Below are positions 20,990-33,100 of a stretch of DNA of 64,000 nucleotides, piece by piece; position 1 is the stretch's first letter; every line of letters starts with the position of its first letter. The notes under the pieces were generated by a model that had not been told where the DNA came from, did no database searches, and worked only from the letters and a program-made list of their open reading frames with translations. A program made the position numbers and the translations under genes. Location of the stretch: assembly GCA_014529385.2 (NCBI GenBank), contig CM043950.1, positions 83,214,843-83,278,842 of the forward strand, read 5' to 3'. The DNA comes from Adiantum capillus-veneris (lineage: Eukaryota; Streptophyta; Polypodiopsida; Polypodiales; Pteridaceae).

Positions 20990-22930
20990 TATCTTGTTTT
21001 GACAGGTTGAGTTGTATAAAAGATTTTTGCAGCAATATCCAAACCTCAAGATTTCCTTGAGGTCCTACGAAATGATGAAGCCGTTCTTTGTTCGTAAATT
21101 GAAGGATAGGTATACATATTGCTGCATCGAACATGTGTAGATTCTTTTCTTCAAAGATGCATTAAATCAAATGAGGCAGAGTAAATCTAGCATGCACCTA
21201 TCCTGTAATTGCAGATGTGGTATTTGTCTCCTCTAACCATGTCATGCTCATTGTGTTGCTAGCCATGCTTCATACAGTAGTGTTTCAGAGATATGGGAGT
21301 CCTTCTTATGTAAGAAGGAAGAGTCATCAATGTTCCATGACTTATCATGTTTGTTGGGAGGGTGTATCACCTATATGTCAAGAGGAGCACGTACATGTGC
21401 AAACGAGATTTCTGACAACAATGTGATCCTCTTTGTGAAGCTTTTTGATGTAGAAACTGGCTATATTGATGATGCAGGTGGCAAGCAGAAAAGGAAGGAT
21501 GTGATCATCAAGCATCTCCATTCCAAGCAATTCTACCCATGTTCTAGCAACGTGTTTGAAGATTCATAAAGCACAACTTTATTGCACGGTGGCAAGCTCT
21601 ACAGTTCAAGGAATGCTTGACAAAGTTTCCATCTGATGTGGTGGTTTCAGTAATAGACTTTGCTGAAAACTATTCGTTTAAGGAGCATAATGAGATTCAA
21701 TCAATGCATTGATATTCAGCACAAGTCACAATACTAGTTCAGATTACATACATGCGAACACCAACACAAGATATACTGAACGTGATACACTTTTACATAT
21801 CGGATGACAAAATGCATGATACACTTTTCGTGCAGCATTGCATGCAACTTCACTACAAATGGATTAAGGAGAACTCACTTAGTGAATCAAAGAGACATTG
21901 GGTTTGGTCTGACGGTTGTGCTGCTCAGTTCAAATCGAAAAGGTCTTTTTATTTCATCGACAGGTAATTTGCATCATTTGAACTTTCACTGTCCTTGAGT
22001 CATCTAGCAATTTAGTTGAACTGCCTAATGTGCTAGCTTTGACAGTTTTCAGAACCACTTAATGCTGCATAACAACTTTTTTTATTTACAGGGTATGGTC
22101 ACCTAACTGATCTTCAAATGACATGGAACTTCTTTGCATCTGGGCATGGAAAGGGTGAGCACAATGGGGTTGGAGCTATAATCAAAAGGACCCTGACACA
22201 CGAGCAGCTGAAACTTGATGTGTGGCCAATGAAGTGTGCTTCTGATGTGGTTTCATTCTTGAAACAGAGGTTCGAGGGAGCATTATTTAGGACAGGTAGG
22301 AGTGAATAGAGTATTTTGGGAGATCAAAACTGATGAGGTACAATGAGGAACTCAGTGTAATTGCAAACAAGTGCCTGGTTCAAGGTCTCTACATTGTGTG
22401 AATGCGTATTCTTCCTTTTCAAAAGATGAACTTAGGGTGAAAGCACTTTCATGCTATTGTGAAGTCTTCATGCATGAGCAATGGAGGAGATTTAACAATG
22501 CAGGTCATGTACAGGACTCACAGTACATAACTTTAGATCCTATTGTAGATAATGAAGCAGGGCGTGATGAGCCAGATGAAGAGGATGAAGTAGACATGCC
22601 TCTATATGCCGGGCACCATGATGCCTTGAGTGATGCGCTATGCGTTGGCGACAACTTTTCCACCAATGCTTCTGAAATGGAGTATGATTTTTACATACTG
22701 AGATGCCACAAACCCAAGTACTTAGCAACAAAAGCAATGAATGATTCTTGGGGAAATTGTATAATTGCTAATACATATGTCGTTGAGGGTCACTACTCAC
22801 GTCTACTACATTCCTCACAATCATCCCAAGGTGCTTCGGCCTTCCCATCTTGTACGATCTATAAAGTTCCCCATGCCTCCATTGCCTACAAACAGAAACA
22901 AGTAGTACATATTGTCGTCCGAAATTTATG
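20990..22930 (+). pseudogene. Transposase-like multi-exon gene relic (SDGCA...GHGKGEH family)
   Basis: Several broken frames in a row read as one multi-exon protein. 21010-21140 has LRSYEMMKPFFVRKLKDRYTYCC. 21310-21540 has a Cys-rich part (FHDLSCLLGGC). 21570-21710 has FIARWQALQFKECL and VIDFAENYSFKEHNEIQS. 21752-21963 has HFYISDDKMHDTLFVQHC and WSDGCAAQFKSKRSFYF. After an intron-like gap (GTAATT...TTTACAG, 21964-22091) comes MTWNFFASGHGKGEHNGVGA, then 22371-22930 with a Cys-containing tail and an acidic region. I recognise this as a dispersed, multicopy eukaryotic family with transposase-like invariant acidic residues (DFAEN, SDG, GHGKGEHDG), but cannot name its superfamily. It is dead: a TGA at 21709-21711, a frame break near 21565, and a one-base mismatch of frame across the splice. 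Confidence 0.65.
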
Positions 22931-23489
22931 AGTTGGTTTATAACAGTATGCCACTGAATATGTAATAGTATTCCAAATTGACCGGGCGACTGAGTAGCAT
23001 AAACCATTTTGGCCTTTTGATGACGTTAATATATCATTTCATTTCACTTCATATCTAACAAGTTCCAACATGTCTCCAATGCATCAGCTAGTCCTATGCA
23101 TACCTCAAACAGAGCTCCAATAAAGAAACACACTCTCTTCAAAATACACAAATGAAATAGACACAAGTCCAGAGCAATACTTGGGTGTTCAAAAATTTCA
23201 CTTTAATATATTTGTGATTATGATTACATCTCCAATACAAACAGCTACAACAATTGAAATTTGACAAGTACATGTAGCATAATGAGCAGCAGCAGTGGCT
23301 GTGTATCGAAAAAGCCATTCTTTATATTTACCGTTTTGCACATGCTATAAACTGCAGATCAAGAATGTACATTAGACAAACATACAATGTCGCAATAGAC
23401 TTTAGTGGGGAGACCGTTGCCTCCTTTGCCATGTATTGTATTTCATCCTCCATCCACCTTCCGTGTTTTTTGTGACAAAAGAGTCGTCC

Positions 23490-24981
23490 TGATTTCAGCT
23501 TGGCTCTTCCCAAGACATCACAAATCTAGGTCGGTCCTCAGCAGCCACCCATTGTTCCAGCCACAGAAGCAATCTGTCTACCATATGATCAGCCTTCTTC
23601 TCTTTTGGCAATATGACATATGTACTTGTCCTATTGTGCATATGCTTGTACCAAGAATCATCAATGGCCAAAGTATTGCCTTCATGATATTGACCCCTAT
23701 ATCTTTCAAAAAACACAGGTAATGCCTTGAAAAAAACTGGCTTCCCTCCAGGAAATTTAAAGCTTGCAAACTCACAACATTCTTGGCCAAGTCAACCACT
23801 AAGACATTTAATTGCAACATGAAAACAACTCTTTAACTTCTCTTCCAGGTTGCAAAGCTTCATCGAACTCCAAATATAGACATTAGCTATTTGGCTAGCC
23901 CAAGCAAGGAATCTTGCTGCATCCTTACGCACATAGTTTGTTCTGTATTACTCTTGTACTACGTAGTGGTCATTTGAGTCCAGATCAGGGGGTTTCTCTT
24001 TCAAATGAGGGCGAAAAGTGTGCATAAGCACATCATTCAAATCAACTAGTAATGCAGGCCTGCTTGGAGTCTAGTTTGTTTGAACCGTGCTTGGAAGCAC
24101 TTTGGGTAATTCCCTGATTATAACTTCTTCTAGATGTGCACATGGTTTTCTTTTATCTAGACAAAGACACAAGGGAAAACAATCATGGAAAATCATTGAC
24201 CATACCTTGTAAAACCAGTGACAACTCATACAAATGAAACCGTATAAACTTAATTAGCATAACTTTAAAATGGTTACTCCAATAAGGCAAAAAGGCAAAA
24301 ATATTAAAATCTTATTTCTAGAGGCTAATTTGACAATAATTAGGGAAACGGTCAAGTATTGCAAGCACATGGATGTTTACAAAAGGAATGATGTAAACCA
24401 AGGGCAGAAATACAAGCACACATCCAAGAAGTTACAACTTCTTGCAAGCACGTGGTTTTGGATGGGCATCGTTCGAGTCAAATGAAGGCACAATACAACT
24501 GTCAGTTTGTAGATAAATACCAGCATCATTTTGTGTAGCAGATCTTGTTTTCTTTGATGGGCCTGCATTTTCATTGCAAACGAGTTGAATTTAGATGACT
24601 CACAAGTTTCCAATAATGCCAAATTAGCTAATTGGTAACATATCTTACCTTCTCTAGGTGCAGTAGTTGTCGTTGTGCGCTTGTTTGTTTTGAAACTCTT
24701 CAAAAACTCCACCAAAAACACAGACTCTGCATCCATGTCGCCACCCAATACGGCTTCTACGCCCACCTCAAATGTTGCACCAAGTGCGATTGATTTAGGG
24801 GGGACAATATCATGCTCATCATTCTTTATTGCTTTGCAATCACTCCATGACTTCTCTGCTCCACCTGAGCTAGCTATTCCAAGATCAGAAACATTCCCTT
24901 CTTCAACACCAACAGCATTCTCATTGTAACCACGACTAGTTTCAAAGCTCATATGATGTGTAGCCTCTACATCATACCATC
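23490..24981 (-). pseudogene. FCP1/NLI-interacting-factor-like HAD phosphatase gene relic
   Basis: On the minus strand, 24070-23493 reads ALLVDLNDVLMHTFRP (HAD motif I region, with the second Asp as Asn), RFLAWASQIANVYIWSS (motif II region), KPVFFKALPVFFERY and NTLAIDDSWYKHMHN (motif III/IV, IDDS), the order of the FCP1-like phosphatase domain (Pfam NIF, PF03031). In-frame stops interrupt it between VVQE and YRTN and between LSG and LGQ, plus one upstream of LLVD. Two upstream exons with good splice sites may belong to the same gene: 24981-24649 (acidic/Ser-rich; TTTTGCAG acceptor, GTAAGA donor) and 24562-24432 (GPSKKTRSATQND). The upstream exons are open, so part of the structure is preserved. 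Function in a silenced copy is doubtful. Confidence 0.6.
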
Positions 24982-25236
24982 CTGCAAAATGGTGAAAAGC
25001 ATAGCTCACAACAGTCAACACATAACATAAACTTGAAGAAAGATTTAACTATCCCAAGCCTCAGTCCCAAGACCTCAAACACCTGCGAAGGTGGAGAGAG
25101 CTAGCAGGGAATGACGGTAGGGAAGAGGAAGAAGAAACATTTCGTAGGAGGAAGAATTAGTTCCTCACTTATCATAACTCTTGTTGCTAGCATACATAAT
25201 AGCATAGTAATGAAGAAGAAGGAGATGGCAAGCTTA

Positions 25237-26558
25237 ACACTAGGTTGGTAATGGGACACTTTTATGTCCTGTTAAGTGACCATTTTCCTTGAATTATGTC
25301 AAGCGTTTCAAAATGGATTTTGAGGTGCTATCTGTCTAGAAAGTTGTCTCATGAGCTGAAAAACACTTGACATTTTTTTGGAATATCAATTCCATCTTTA
25401 ACCTTGTCCTTGCACAACATTTCACAACCTAAACTGTGTGAAAAAACGGGTCCTGTTTTTGGCTTTTTTCAACTTTTTGCAACTATACCACTCTAGAATG
25501 CATGTTTGTGAGGTCTATAATGCTAGATAACTATCTTTAGTAGTCCTCAACATGTCCTGATGCTTCTAGGGAGAAATAAATATTAAAGTTGTAAGTTATG
25601 ACCAAATTACAAAAAATGTCAAATCCTGTTTTTTAGCCAATTTTAGCTCTTCTATGATTTTTTTGGTGGCTTTCATGGTATCCAAATGCAGTTTTGATTT
25701 TCTATGTCGCATATTGTAACATAAGCTATTATTCCTTGAGTTTTGGGGCACCTAATACCCTATTTTTCATAGTAGACAATGATGGTTGATTTTTTCTATT
25801 ATAGAAGAAAACGAAACATTCTAGTATATCAAGTATAGCTTTTTCAATATTGTTAGTTTCTTGTGACAACTACATGCATTTTGTAGGTAGTAACCATATC
25901 TAGTCATAAGGATCAAATTTGGCTAGATATTGAATACTTTATATGGAAGTCTACAACTCATAATGTTGAACCCAATTTTTTCATGTTTGCTGTATTTAGC
26001 ACTTCATCTTTGTCCCCAAGATTCCCCTTGGTAAGAGATGTATTATTCTTTTGGCGTGCTCCATGGCTCCTTATGAACCTAAAGGAAAATAGGGAACTAA
26101 GAAAACATGCATATATTATTTGTATTGAGCATGGCTATAGAAACTTTGATGATAGGTTTGCAGAATAGTAAAAATTCAACTTTTTTGTACCTATTTCTTT
26201 TGGCAAAACAAACAATAGTGAGTGAGAAGCAATCATATGTTCTGATCACCAATCCATTGAAGTTAACTAGGGAATTTATCTCAAGTCCTACAAAAATCCC
26301 TAATCTTATTTTTATGCAACAAAACGTAAGAAATGACTGTTTTGATGAAAATGTACTGGTCCATCAACTTTGGAGGCTTGGTGTGACCAAAAGATGATAA
26401 ATTTTACAAGTTTCTTATTTTTTCCATGTGTAGTAGGCCTTGAACTATAACCTCAAGAAAGGATTTTACAAAATGAGTGGATCTACTATGGTTTTGGAGG
26501 TTTTTTTCAAAACCCTGAAAGGACACTTTTATGTCCTGTTAGGTTACCAACCTAGTGT
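25237..26558. mobile_element. Non-autonomous TIR DNA transposon with TA duplication
   Basis: The left end reads ACACTAGGTTGGTAA and the right end is its inverted complement TTACCAACCTAGTGT; just inside, both ends carry GGACACTTTTATGTCC, itself nearly palindromic. TA flanks both ends, as in Tc1/mariner-type insertions, although the flanking TTA/TAA could also be read as a 3-base Harbinger-type site. The 1.3 kb interior is AT-rich and has no transposase, so it would need one in trans. Confidence 0.72.
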
Positions 26559-26559
26559 T

Positions 26560-28000
26560 AAGCATTGAAGCATGGCTCTTGGTTGGATTTGCACTCCATA
26601 TCCAAGAGTGTTGGTGTAGGCTCTCAACCTCTACTTGCTTGGAGAAGGAGAGGGAGCTCTTGCACTTTGCATAGCACACAATGAGAGTGTTTGTGAGTGT
26701 GTGTGGGTGAGTATACCCCCTAAGCAACCCCCTAGCTTTCTTGGGTCGACCCCCCCTTGTAGCTCATGCTTGAAGCTCATTGGACTCCTCCAGGCATAGC
26801 CAGTCACAAGCAAGAGGCATTACAAGCAGCAAGGGTAGGCCTTGAGACAAGTGTCCCCCTTTCCCCTTTGAGAGAGAGGGCTAGATAAATGCTAAATCAA
26901 TAAATTAAATATCCTAAATTATTATTGGACCCCTTGGGTGTCCAACCAATAGGCTTCAGGTACACCATGAGGGCAACATGAGGAGGAACTTGACAAGTGT
27001 CCCTTTTGCTTTCTTTGTACCATGCATGCCTTGTGTGAGTGTGTGTGTGTGTTCTCTCTCATCCCCCCTCATGTAGGGCTCGCCCCCTCCTTGTAGGGAT
27101 TGAATCTTTGACTTTTTGACACCTCAAGCCCCTCATGCATAGGCCCAATTCCCACCACAATCTTGGCTCATAAGCACTTGAAGCTTGGGATGGGTTCTCA
27201 CCTCAAGTGCAACCCTAGCATCTCAAGCACCTCAAGTATCTCAATAATTAAGCACCTCAAGCACCTTAGTCATCAAGCATGACAAGTAGGACAAGCACCT
27301 CGAGCTGGGTCAGGTTCCCACGCCTCAAGCTCAGCCCTAGCTTACCTAAGGTCAAAGGCCTTTTACACACATTATTGGAGGTCTTCAATGAAGCTAACCC
27401 TAAGGTCTTATGCTCCATTTGTTACACTTGCTCTTTGATAGACCATCTCTCATTTGGGCCCCTTTACCATTGGCCCCGTGTTGAGATAGATCTATAAGCA
27501 CATGTCTATATCTTAACACTTGTTCCCGTTTATTCTCCCACATTAAGTGATCAATTTAATATGAGAAAATCATTTTGGTTGGTTAGATATTAAATATTAG
27601 ATGTTATGACACTTAACAGTCTCAATAATTCTTTCATTGCAACCCAGCTGCACACAAACTTTCTTAGAAACTAGTGTGGTATTTATGGCCACATGGCAAC
27701 ATGTACACAAAGCGGTTCACCACAGGCAACACAGTTTGAATAAAAATCTTCCCTATTTGTATGACCCTCCTCAAGGGCATAGAAGGCAGGACTCAAAAGC
27801 AAAGTACAACCATTGGCCTTCATCATATTCTCAAAGAATGACATATAATGCAAGGAACATGATAATTTTCTTTCCAAGAGGTTGACGTCTCTCTGCAAGA
27901 CCACAAGATTTAGTCAGATATGAGGTAAACTACAACACATAGTAATAACTTCAGAAAACAATTTATGAGCTCACCATAAGAAAATTTACCTGATCATGGG
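26560..28000. other. Intergenic with AAGCACCTCAAG-type low-complexity repeats
   Basis: No gene is recognised. 27170-27320 is a degenerate repeat built from 'caagcacctcaag' and variants. 27480-27620 looks like a retrotransposon LTR edge (tcttaacacttgttcccg), but no partner LTR is seen. A minus-strand open frame at 27683-27904 has no recognised domain. Confidence 0.35.
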
Positions 28001-28009
28001 AAAAGTTTA

Positions 28010-28990
28010 ACCAAATAGATGAAAGTTCACCAAACAGGTCAAATTCTACTTATAGGTGGAATTTCACTTTATAGGTGAAGTTTGACCTAATAGGTGAAAT
28101 TTAACATATTAGGTAAAGCCACACATGATAGGTTGAACTATAGAATGGTGAGTATTTCACCTAGTCTTAAATAAAAGCACCAAATAGGTGAAATTTCATT
28201 AGGTGGTACACCTAGACTTTTATAAAAGCACGTAAATTGTTACCCTTGAATAGTTTCTCAATAGCACCTAGAATAGTTTATAACAACACCTAGAATAGCT
28301 TTTAACAACTAGAGAACACCTACAGATTATGTTATAGGTAAAAATTCCACCTATTAGGTAGTTTTCAAAACTATGGTAGGCTCTTACAAAGCACCTAGTG
28401 TTAGATGCCTTTCTAGGTGAAATTTCTTCTTTTAGGTGGTACTATAGAATATTTAGTATTTCACCTATAACTTTATGAAAGCACCTACTAGGTGAAATTT
28501 CACCTATTCGGTTGGTGAGAATTTCACCTAGTCTTTTATTAAAACACCTAGAACTATTTTTCAATAGTACCTAGAACAATTTATTGCACCACCTAGATAT
28601 ATTTAGAACACCTAGAGATTATATTTTAGGTATAAACTGTACTTATCAGGTAGCTATTTTTAAAACCTTGGTAGGCTCTTAGAGAGAACCTAGTGTTTGT
28701 GGCCTTGGTAAAATATCACCTATTAGGGGTTACTATAGATTGGTGAGTGTTTCACCTAGAGCTTTATAAAAGAACCTATAAGTTGAAATTCCATCTATTA
28801 GGTGGTACTATAGAATGGTAGATATTTCATGTAGACCTTTATAAAATCACCTAATAGGTGAATTTTGGCCTATTTGGCGGTACTATCAATTGGTTAGTAT
28901 TTCTTTTATAATAGCATCTATATTGTTAACCTGGAACAATATTTAAAGAGCACCTAGAACAATTTATAACAGCACCTTGAATAGTTTATA
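28010..28990. repeat. CACCTA/TAGGTG-rich degenerate tandem repeat
   Basis: The words 'aggtgaaat', 'atttcacct', 'cacctag' and 'ggtggtactatag' recur throughout in both orientations. 'actatagaatggtgagtatttcacctag'-like segments start near 28135, 28442, 28727 and 28807, so the larger unit is around 300 bases, with a longer shared block (cctagaatagtttataacaac ... ggtaggctcttac). An 18-base perfect palindrome around 'aggtgaaatttcacct' lies near 28490. It is bordered on the right by the unrecognised minus-strand gene. Confidence 0.85.
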
Positions 28991-29036
28991 ACAAGAGCAC
29001 TTACCTCTATGCTTTCCACAACAATCTTCATGTCAG

Positions 29037-30106
29037 CTATTTGTCAACTCCTTCTATTAGCTTTACCGCATTGGAAATGGTAGTAATTTGCACTTCCACA
29101 GCTGCAAGTTGATCAGCAGAGGCATTAGCACCTTTTAGAGTCCCATATCTAGTTTGCAGGGACGTAATTTTTGTTTGGATCGTGGAGACAACAGATGCTG
29201 TGGCCTCCCTACGAATCAACCCATCCCTCTTGTTGAGAAATTTAGCCTTTTTCTCCTTCAGCTCATTCTTCAAAACTTTGGCTTTATTGTTTGATTGGAT
29301 ATCCAAAATCTTGGCGCGAAACTTTTCGATCACAAATGACTTAAAGCACGGCTCTAGCCTTCCCTTTACAGGCTTGCATAGAGGGTCCACGCATGGAATC
29401 ATCTGTGGTAATAACATTGATGGGCCCATGCATGTCTCTAAAGGATTCTACCTTCCTCTTCCATGCAACAGGGTTACAACTTCAAGCTTAGTATTACATT
29501 CTCTGCAATATAAGGCCCATGCAATATTATGGGCCTTCGGATCAGCTTTAGCAGCAGAGCACCTCTCGTAAGCGAAGCATGTGGCAAACTTCAAGTAAAT
29601 TTCATTATTTCTGGGAGGCTCTTGGTTAACCCTATAGAACAGTAGCCTACATTCATCAGCAAATTGAGGCTTCACTATATTGAGAAAAATCTTTGAGCCT
29701 TTATATTTTGGGGTATCAAACACAGTCAGCCACTCTGATTCTGGCAAGTCACCAGCTGGCAAGTGATTCCACAACTTCCCACTCTGGATCAAACCCTAAA
29801 CCTTTGCAAACTCCTTTTCCTGGCATAATCTTGCCAGTTTTGGGTACTCAAACCTCGACAAATTCCCTACATGTAGCAAAAGAAAAAAGATATACAACAA
29901 ACAATTACTTTTGCATCATGGCATTGATGGTTATGGCACTTGTATGAGTTTGAATACCATGCACAATAATCATGAACATAAACATGCATTAATGACCAAC
30001 ACTCTTTTGCATTTGAAAGTAAAACAAACTAACCTTTGCTGAGATTTCCAGCAACTGGCTGCTCATTTTTTTTAGCAGTGGCGGTAGTAGAAGACTGAGT
30101 GTCCAT
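29037..30106 (-). pseudogene. Unrecognised two-exon protein with coiled-coil C-terminus (two in-frame stops)
   Basis: Exon 1 (30106-30034) starts MDTQSSTTATAKKNE; the donor is AAAG|GTTAGT. Exon 2 begins at 29866 after TACATGTAG and runs in one frame to the stop at 29037. The frame contains EYPKLARLCQEKEF, then a TAG, LPAGDLPESEWLTVFDTPKYKG, a Cys-rich short stretch (CRECNTK), a second TAG at 29448-29450, and a C-terminal ~95-residue highly charged helical region (VLKNELKEKKAKFLNKRDG) predicted to form a coiled coil. The protein would be ~300 residues. I do not recognise a family. The two nonsense codons in an otherwise coherent frame suggest a recent pseudogene; reading errors cannot be excluded. 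Its 3' end abuts the CACCTA repeat. Confidence 0.5.
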
Positions 30107-30109
30107 AGG

Positions 30110-33100
30110 AGAAGCCTTTCAATTGCACTAGTGGTCAGGCATTTTCATTTTGCTTGAAAGCAAGAGAATCAACACTGGACTTCCCAAAAAGTCACGTAAG
30201 AGGACAATGTGCACTATCTGCGAGTGTAGATCATGCAAAAGGACACGACATGAAGGTCTGCTTCAATCGAAGAGCACCGGATGAGCTACACCAGTGCAAC
30301 ACACTTCTCCCGGGCCTGAAATAGTTTACGTACGTTACTTAAGAAAAATACAGAAGTATGTGGACCTTTCCTGCTTGTGGTTGTAAATGCCGTGCATCTG
30401 CAATTGCCCTCCCTTGTCCCCTGACTCCGCCTTTTAATTTACAATCTAAGAACATGCACTCACCATACGGATCTTCACTCGATTCTCTCTAAGAATGAAT
30501 AAAACCCAGCCATACGTACCTTTCCACTTGCACTAGTGAAATAATTTTATGACTCGAATGCTCAAAAATTGGGCTCACACAAGCAAAAGGCTTCGATAAG
30601 GGATCCTCACACACTTGAAAGTTGAATCTACCTAAAGATTTGGAGCCAAAATTTTACCTAAATAGGGGTTAAAAGTGTATCACCTAATCATGCTTTCACC
30701 CCGTTATGATCACAGCCATAGTACAGTTTGTAAAGCCTGCAAAAAATAGTGCCATGATTATTTATGATAGCCATGCATGGCATCAGTTTGTTTGGAAATC
30801 TTGGCAAGTACAAGGCCAATATCAACAAAGCAAAGCTGAAGCTCGATCCAAAACCTAGATTTGCCACATTGGACAGGCAATTGTTCTTCGAGTTTGGAAT
30901 ACCGATCGGCTCGAGGATCAAGGGATATGCATATATCCATGGATGTTGACGCCCATGACTAGGGTCCATCAAGAGGTGAAATTCTTCGTCTAATTCTAGC
31001 ATGGTTAATGGAAAGGACCATGAGGAGTATCTACATCTATAGAGACGTGAACAGCATGTCATGCAAGGCATGTAAGGTTGCCAACAAGTTCAAGGATGCT
31101 CGAAAACACAGGCAATGTGGCCGACATGACAAATTTATCGAGGGCATTTAGCAGGTAAACAATAGGAGGTAAACAATAGATTTCAATACCGTTTTGCTTT
31201 CCTCAAGAACATGTTGCATCAAGACACCAGAAAGAATTGTGTGAATTGTGTTGTTATCAAATTGGCTTGCACTCATGGCTTATCTAACACATAAAAACCC
31301 CGCACGTTTGGATCATGCCGAGGGTTTTGTTTAGCAAAATTTGGTTCTCCAAAGACCAATGATTGGTTTGACGACCAAAATCAAGCAACGCTTGAGTGAG
31401 AAATGGTTTCGTTTAAAAGCAAGGCTTCTTTCCATGCCTAGCCAAGGTCAAGACATGGTAGTGTTTGAAAATCTCATAGAGATCAGCACGACCTATTGCT
31501 AGCCATGATGAAGGCATCACAGGTACTCTGTATGGACAACCATTAACTACAATTTCAAGTAGCTGTTTCGCAAGCCAAGATGTGTGCAGGCTTTTACATC
31601 CCATGAGGGTGTATTTGATACGTACGCTAGCTTCACTCAAGTATTAATATGGCTATACACTAGATTCGAGGAATTGTCAAAAACTTGGCCACAAGTGGAC
31701 GACAAGGTTAGTCAATTTCAAGTTATGTTTGTTTTTGTCTATGTTTTACTTTTCCTTTTGAACAAGATCTCTCTGATGTGCCAAGTACAGTGCTTGGGTA
31801 GACTCCATACAAAGCAAAGTGCTTTGCCTGTCTTCATGTGAAGCATGGATTCTCTTATGTGCCATAGTATTATTGACTTACTTCGGATCAATGATAATGG
31901 CACACATCTTTGACACTATGTGGATATAAGCTCATAGTTTTTGCAACGACGCACTGTGATGTATCCATGCCAGTGTAATCGTGCAAGGCATGTATACTAG
32001 CGTCTCACATGGTTGAGACTGTCATTGCAAGGAAGGGCTTATCTCTCCATTTTTTTATATGTATGTATGGCATACTAGTATGATGGACGTACACCACCCA
32101 TCATTGCATACGATTCCGCTATAGCACTAGCTACTCTGTCAAGGAAGAGCTCAGTTGTTTTTGTTTTTAGATATTTTATTTTTATATTTATTCATAGGCA
32201 ACATGCCATACATATGCACCCTGATACAATCACGCTCACATACACGGTAAGTGGGACAATATGTGACTTTTGATACCTCTCTCTACGAGGGCATGGTACA
32301 ATTACACTGATGTACGCTTATAGGTTAAGCTATGACACAGGCACAGTCTGCACTCAAGCATTGAAAAGGGCATACAACACATTGGATAAGGGAATTTCCT
32401 CAGCCCAGCATTCTCGCTTTCTCTCTCTTTCCAGCTTCTATGCGGGAAAGGTGAAACTAGACATGATTTTATTAAACTCTTTCTATGATAATAGGGTAAC
32501 AGGAAGGGCTATGAGCCAACAAGAAGGGATAACAGCCATCACCTACCACCTCTTTCGGCATGGCTAAGAGCCATCTCTTTGTAAATGGACAAGCAAGAGT
32601 CTTGCCATTAGTGATTTTTTGGACATTATTCTGGCACTCCACACTTTAAGTGTGCAAGTCAAGTTGAGTTTTTGCACGTCTTAAACTCGTTCGGGCTTAT
32701 CTCTACCAAGGTGAAAGGATGAAGCCAACATTTTAGATCGTACGACTGCTCACAAAAACCCCACATTATGGATTCTTGGGTGTGACAAAGATCTAGTTGT
32801 GCATACGACTCCAATTTCAGTGGAACTCCTATTAGCACTAAGAGTGCTTATATGAGTACAATTTGGGGTGAGACCCATCACGTGATTACTAAATCACTTA
32901 GTAAGGGTTGATAGTCCATTCGTGGAACCCTCACACTTGCAGTTTCAAGGAAAGAAGTCCCCAAAATGCCAAAGGGTAGTGGAAATCTTTCAAGTTCAAA
33001 AGTAATAAAATGCCAGGGGCAAACCAAGGACAAGGGCCAGCTGCTCGTTGAGCAGTTTTCATGCCACATTTCACCACGGGGTTTGACAATGTTGCTCTAA

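Noticed and set aside
27683-27904. Additional 3' exon of the unrecognised gene at 29-30 kb
   Set aside because: The intervening 1.1 kb is tandem repeat, and no matching donor/acceptor pair could be supported.
30688-31071. 127-residue minus-strand frame, with an open frame on the other strand over the same bases
   Set aside because: Neither translation resembles a family, and both strands being open suggests chance.
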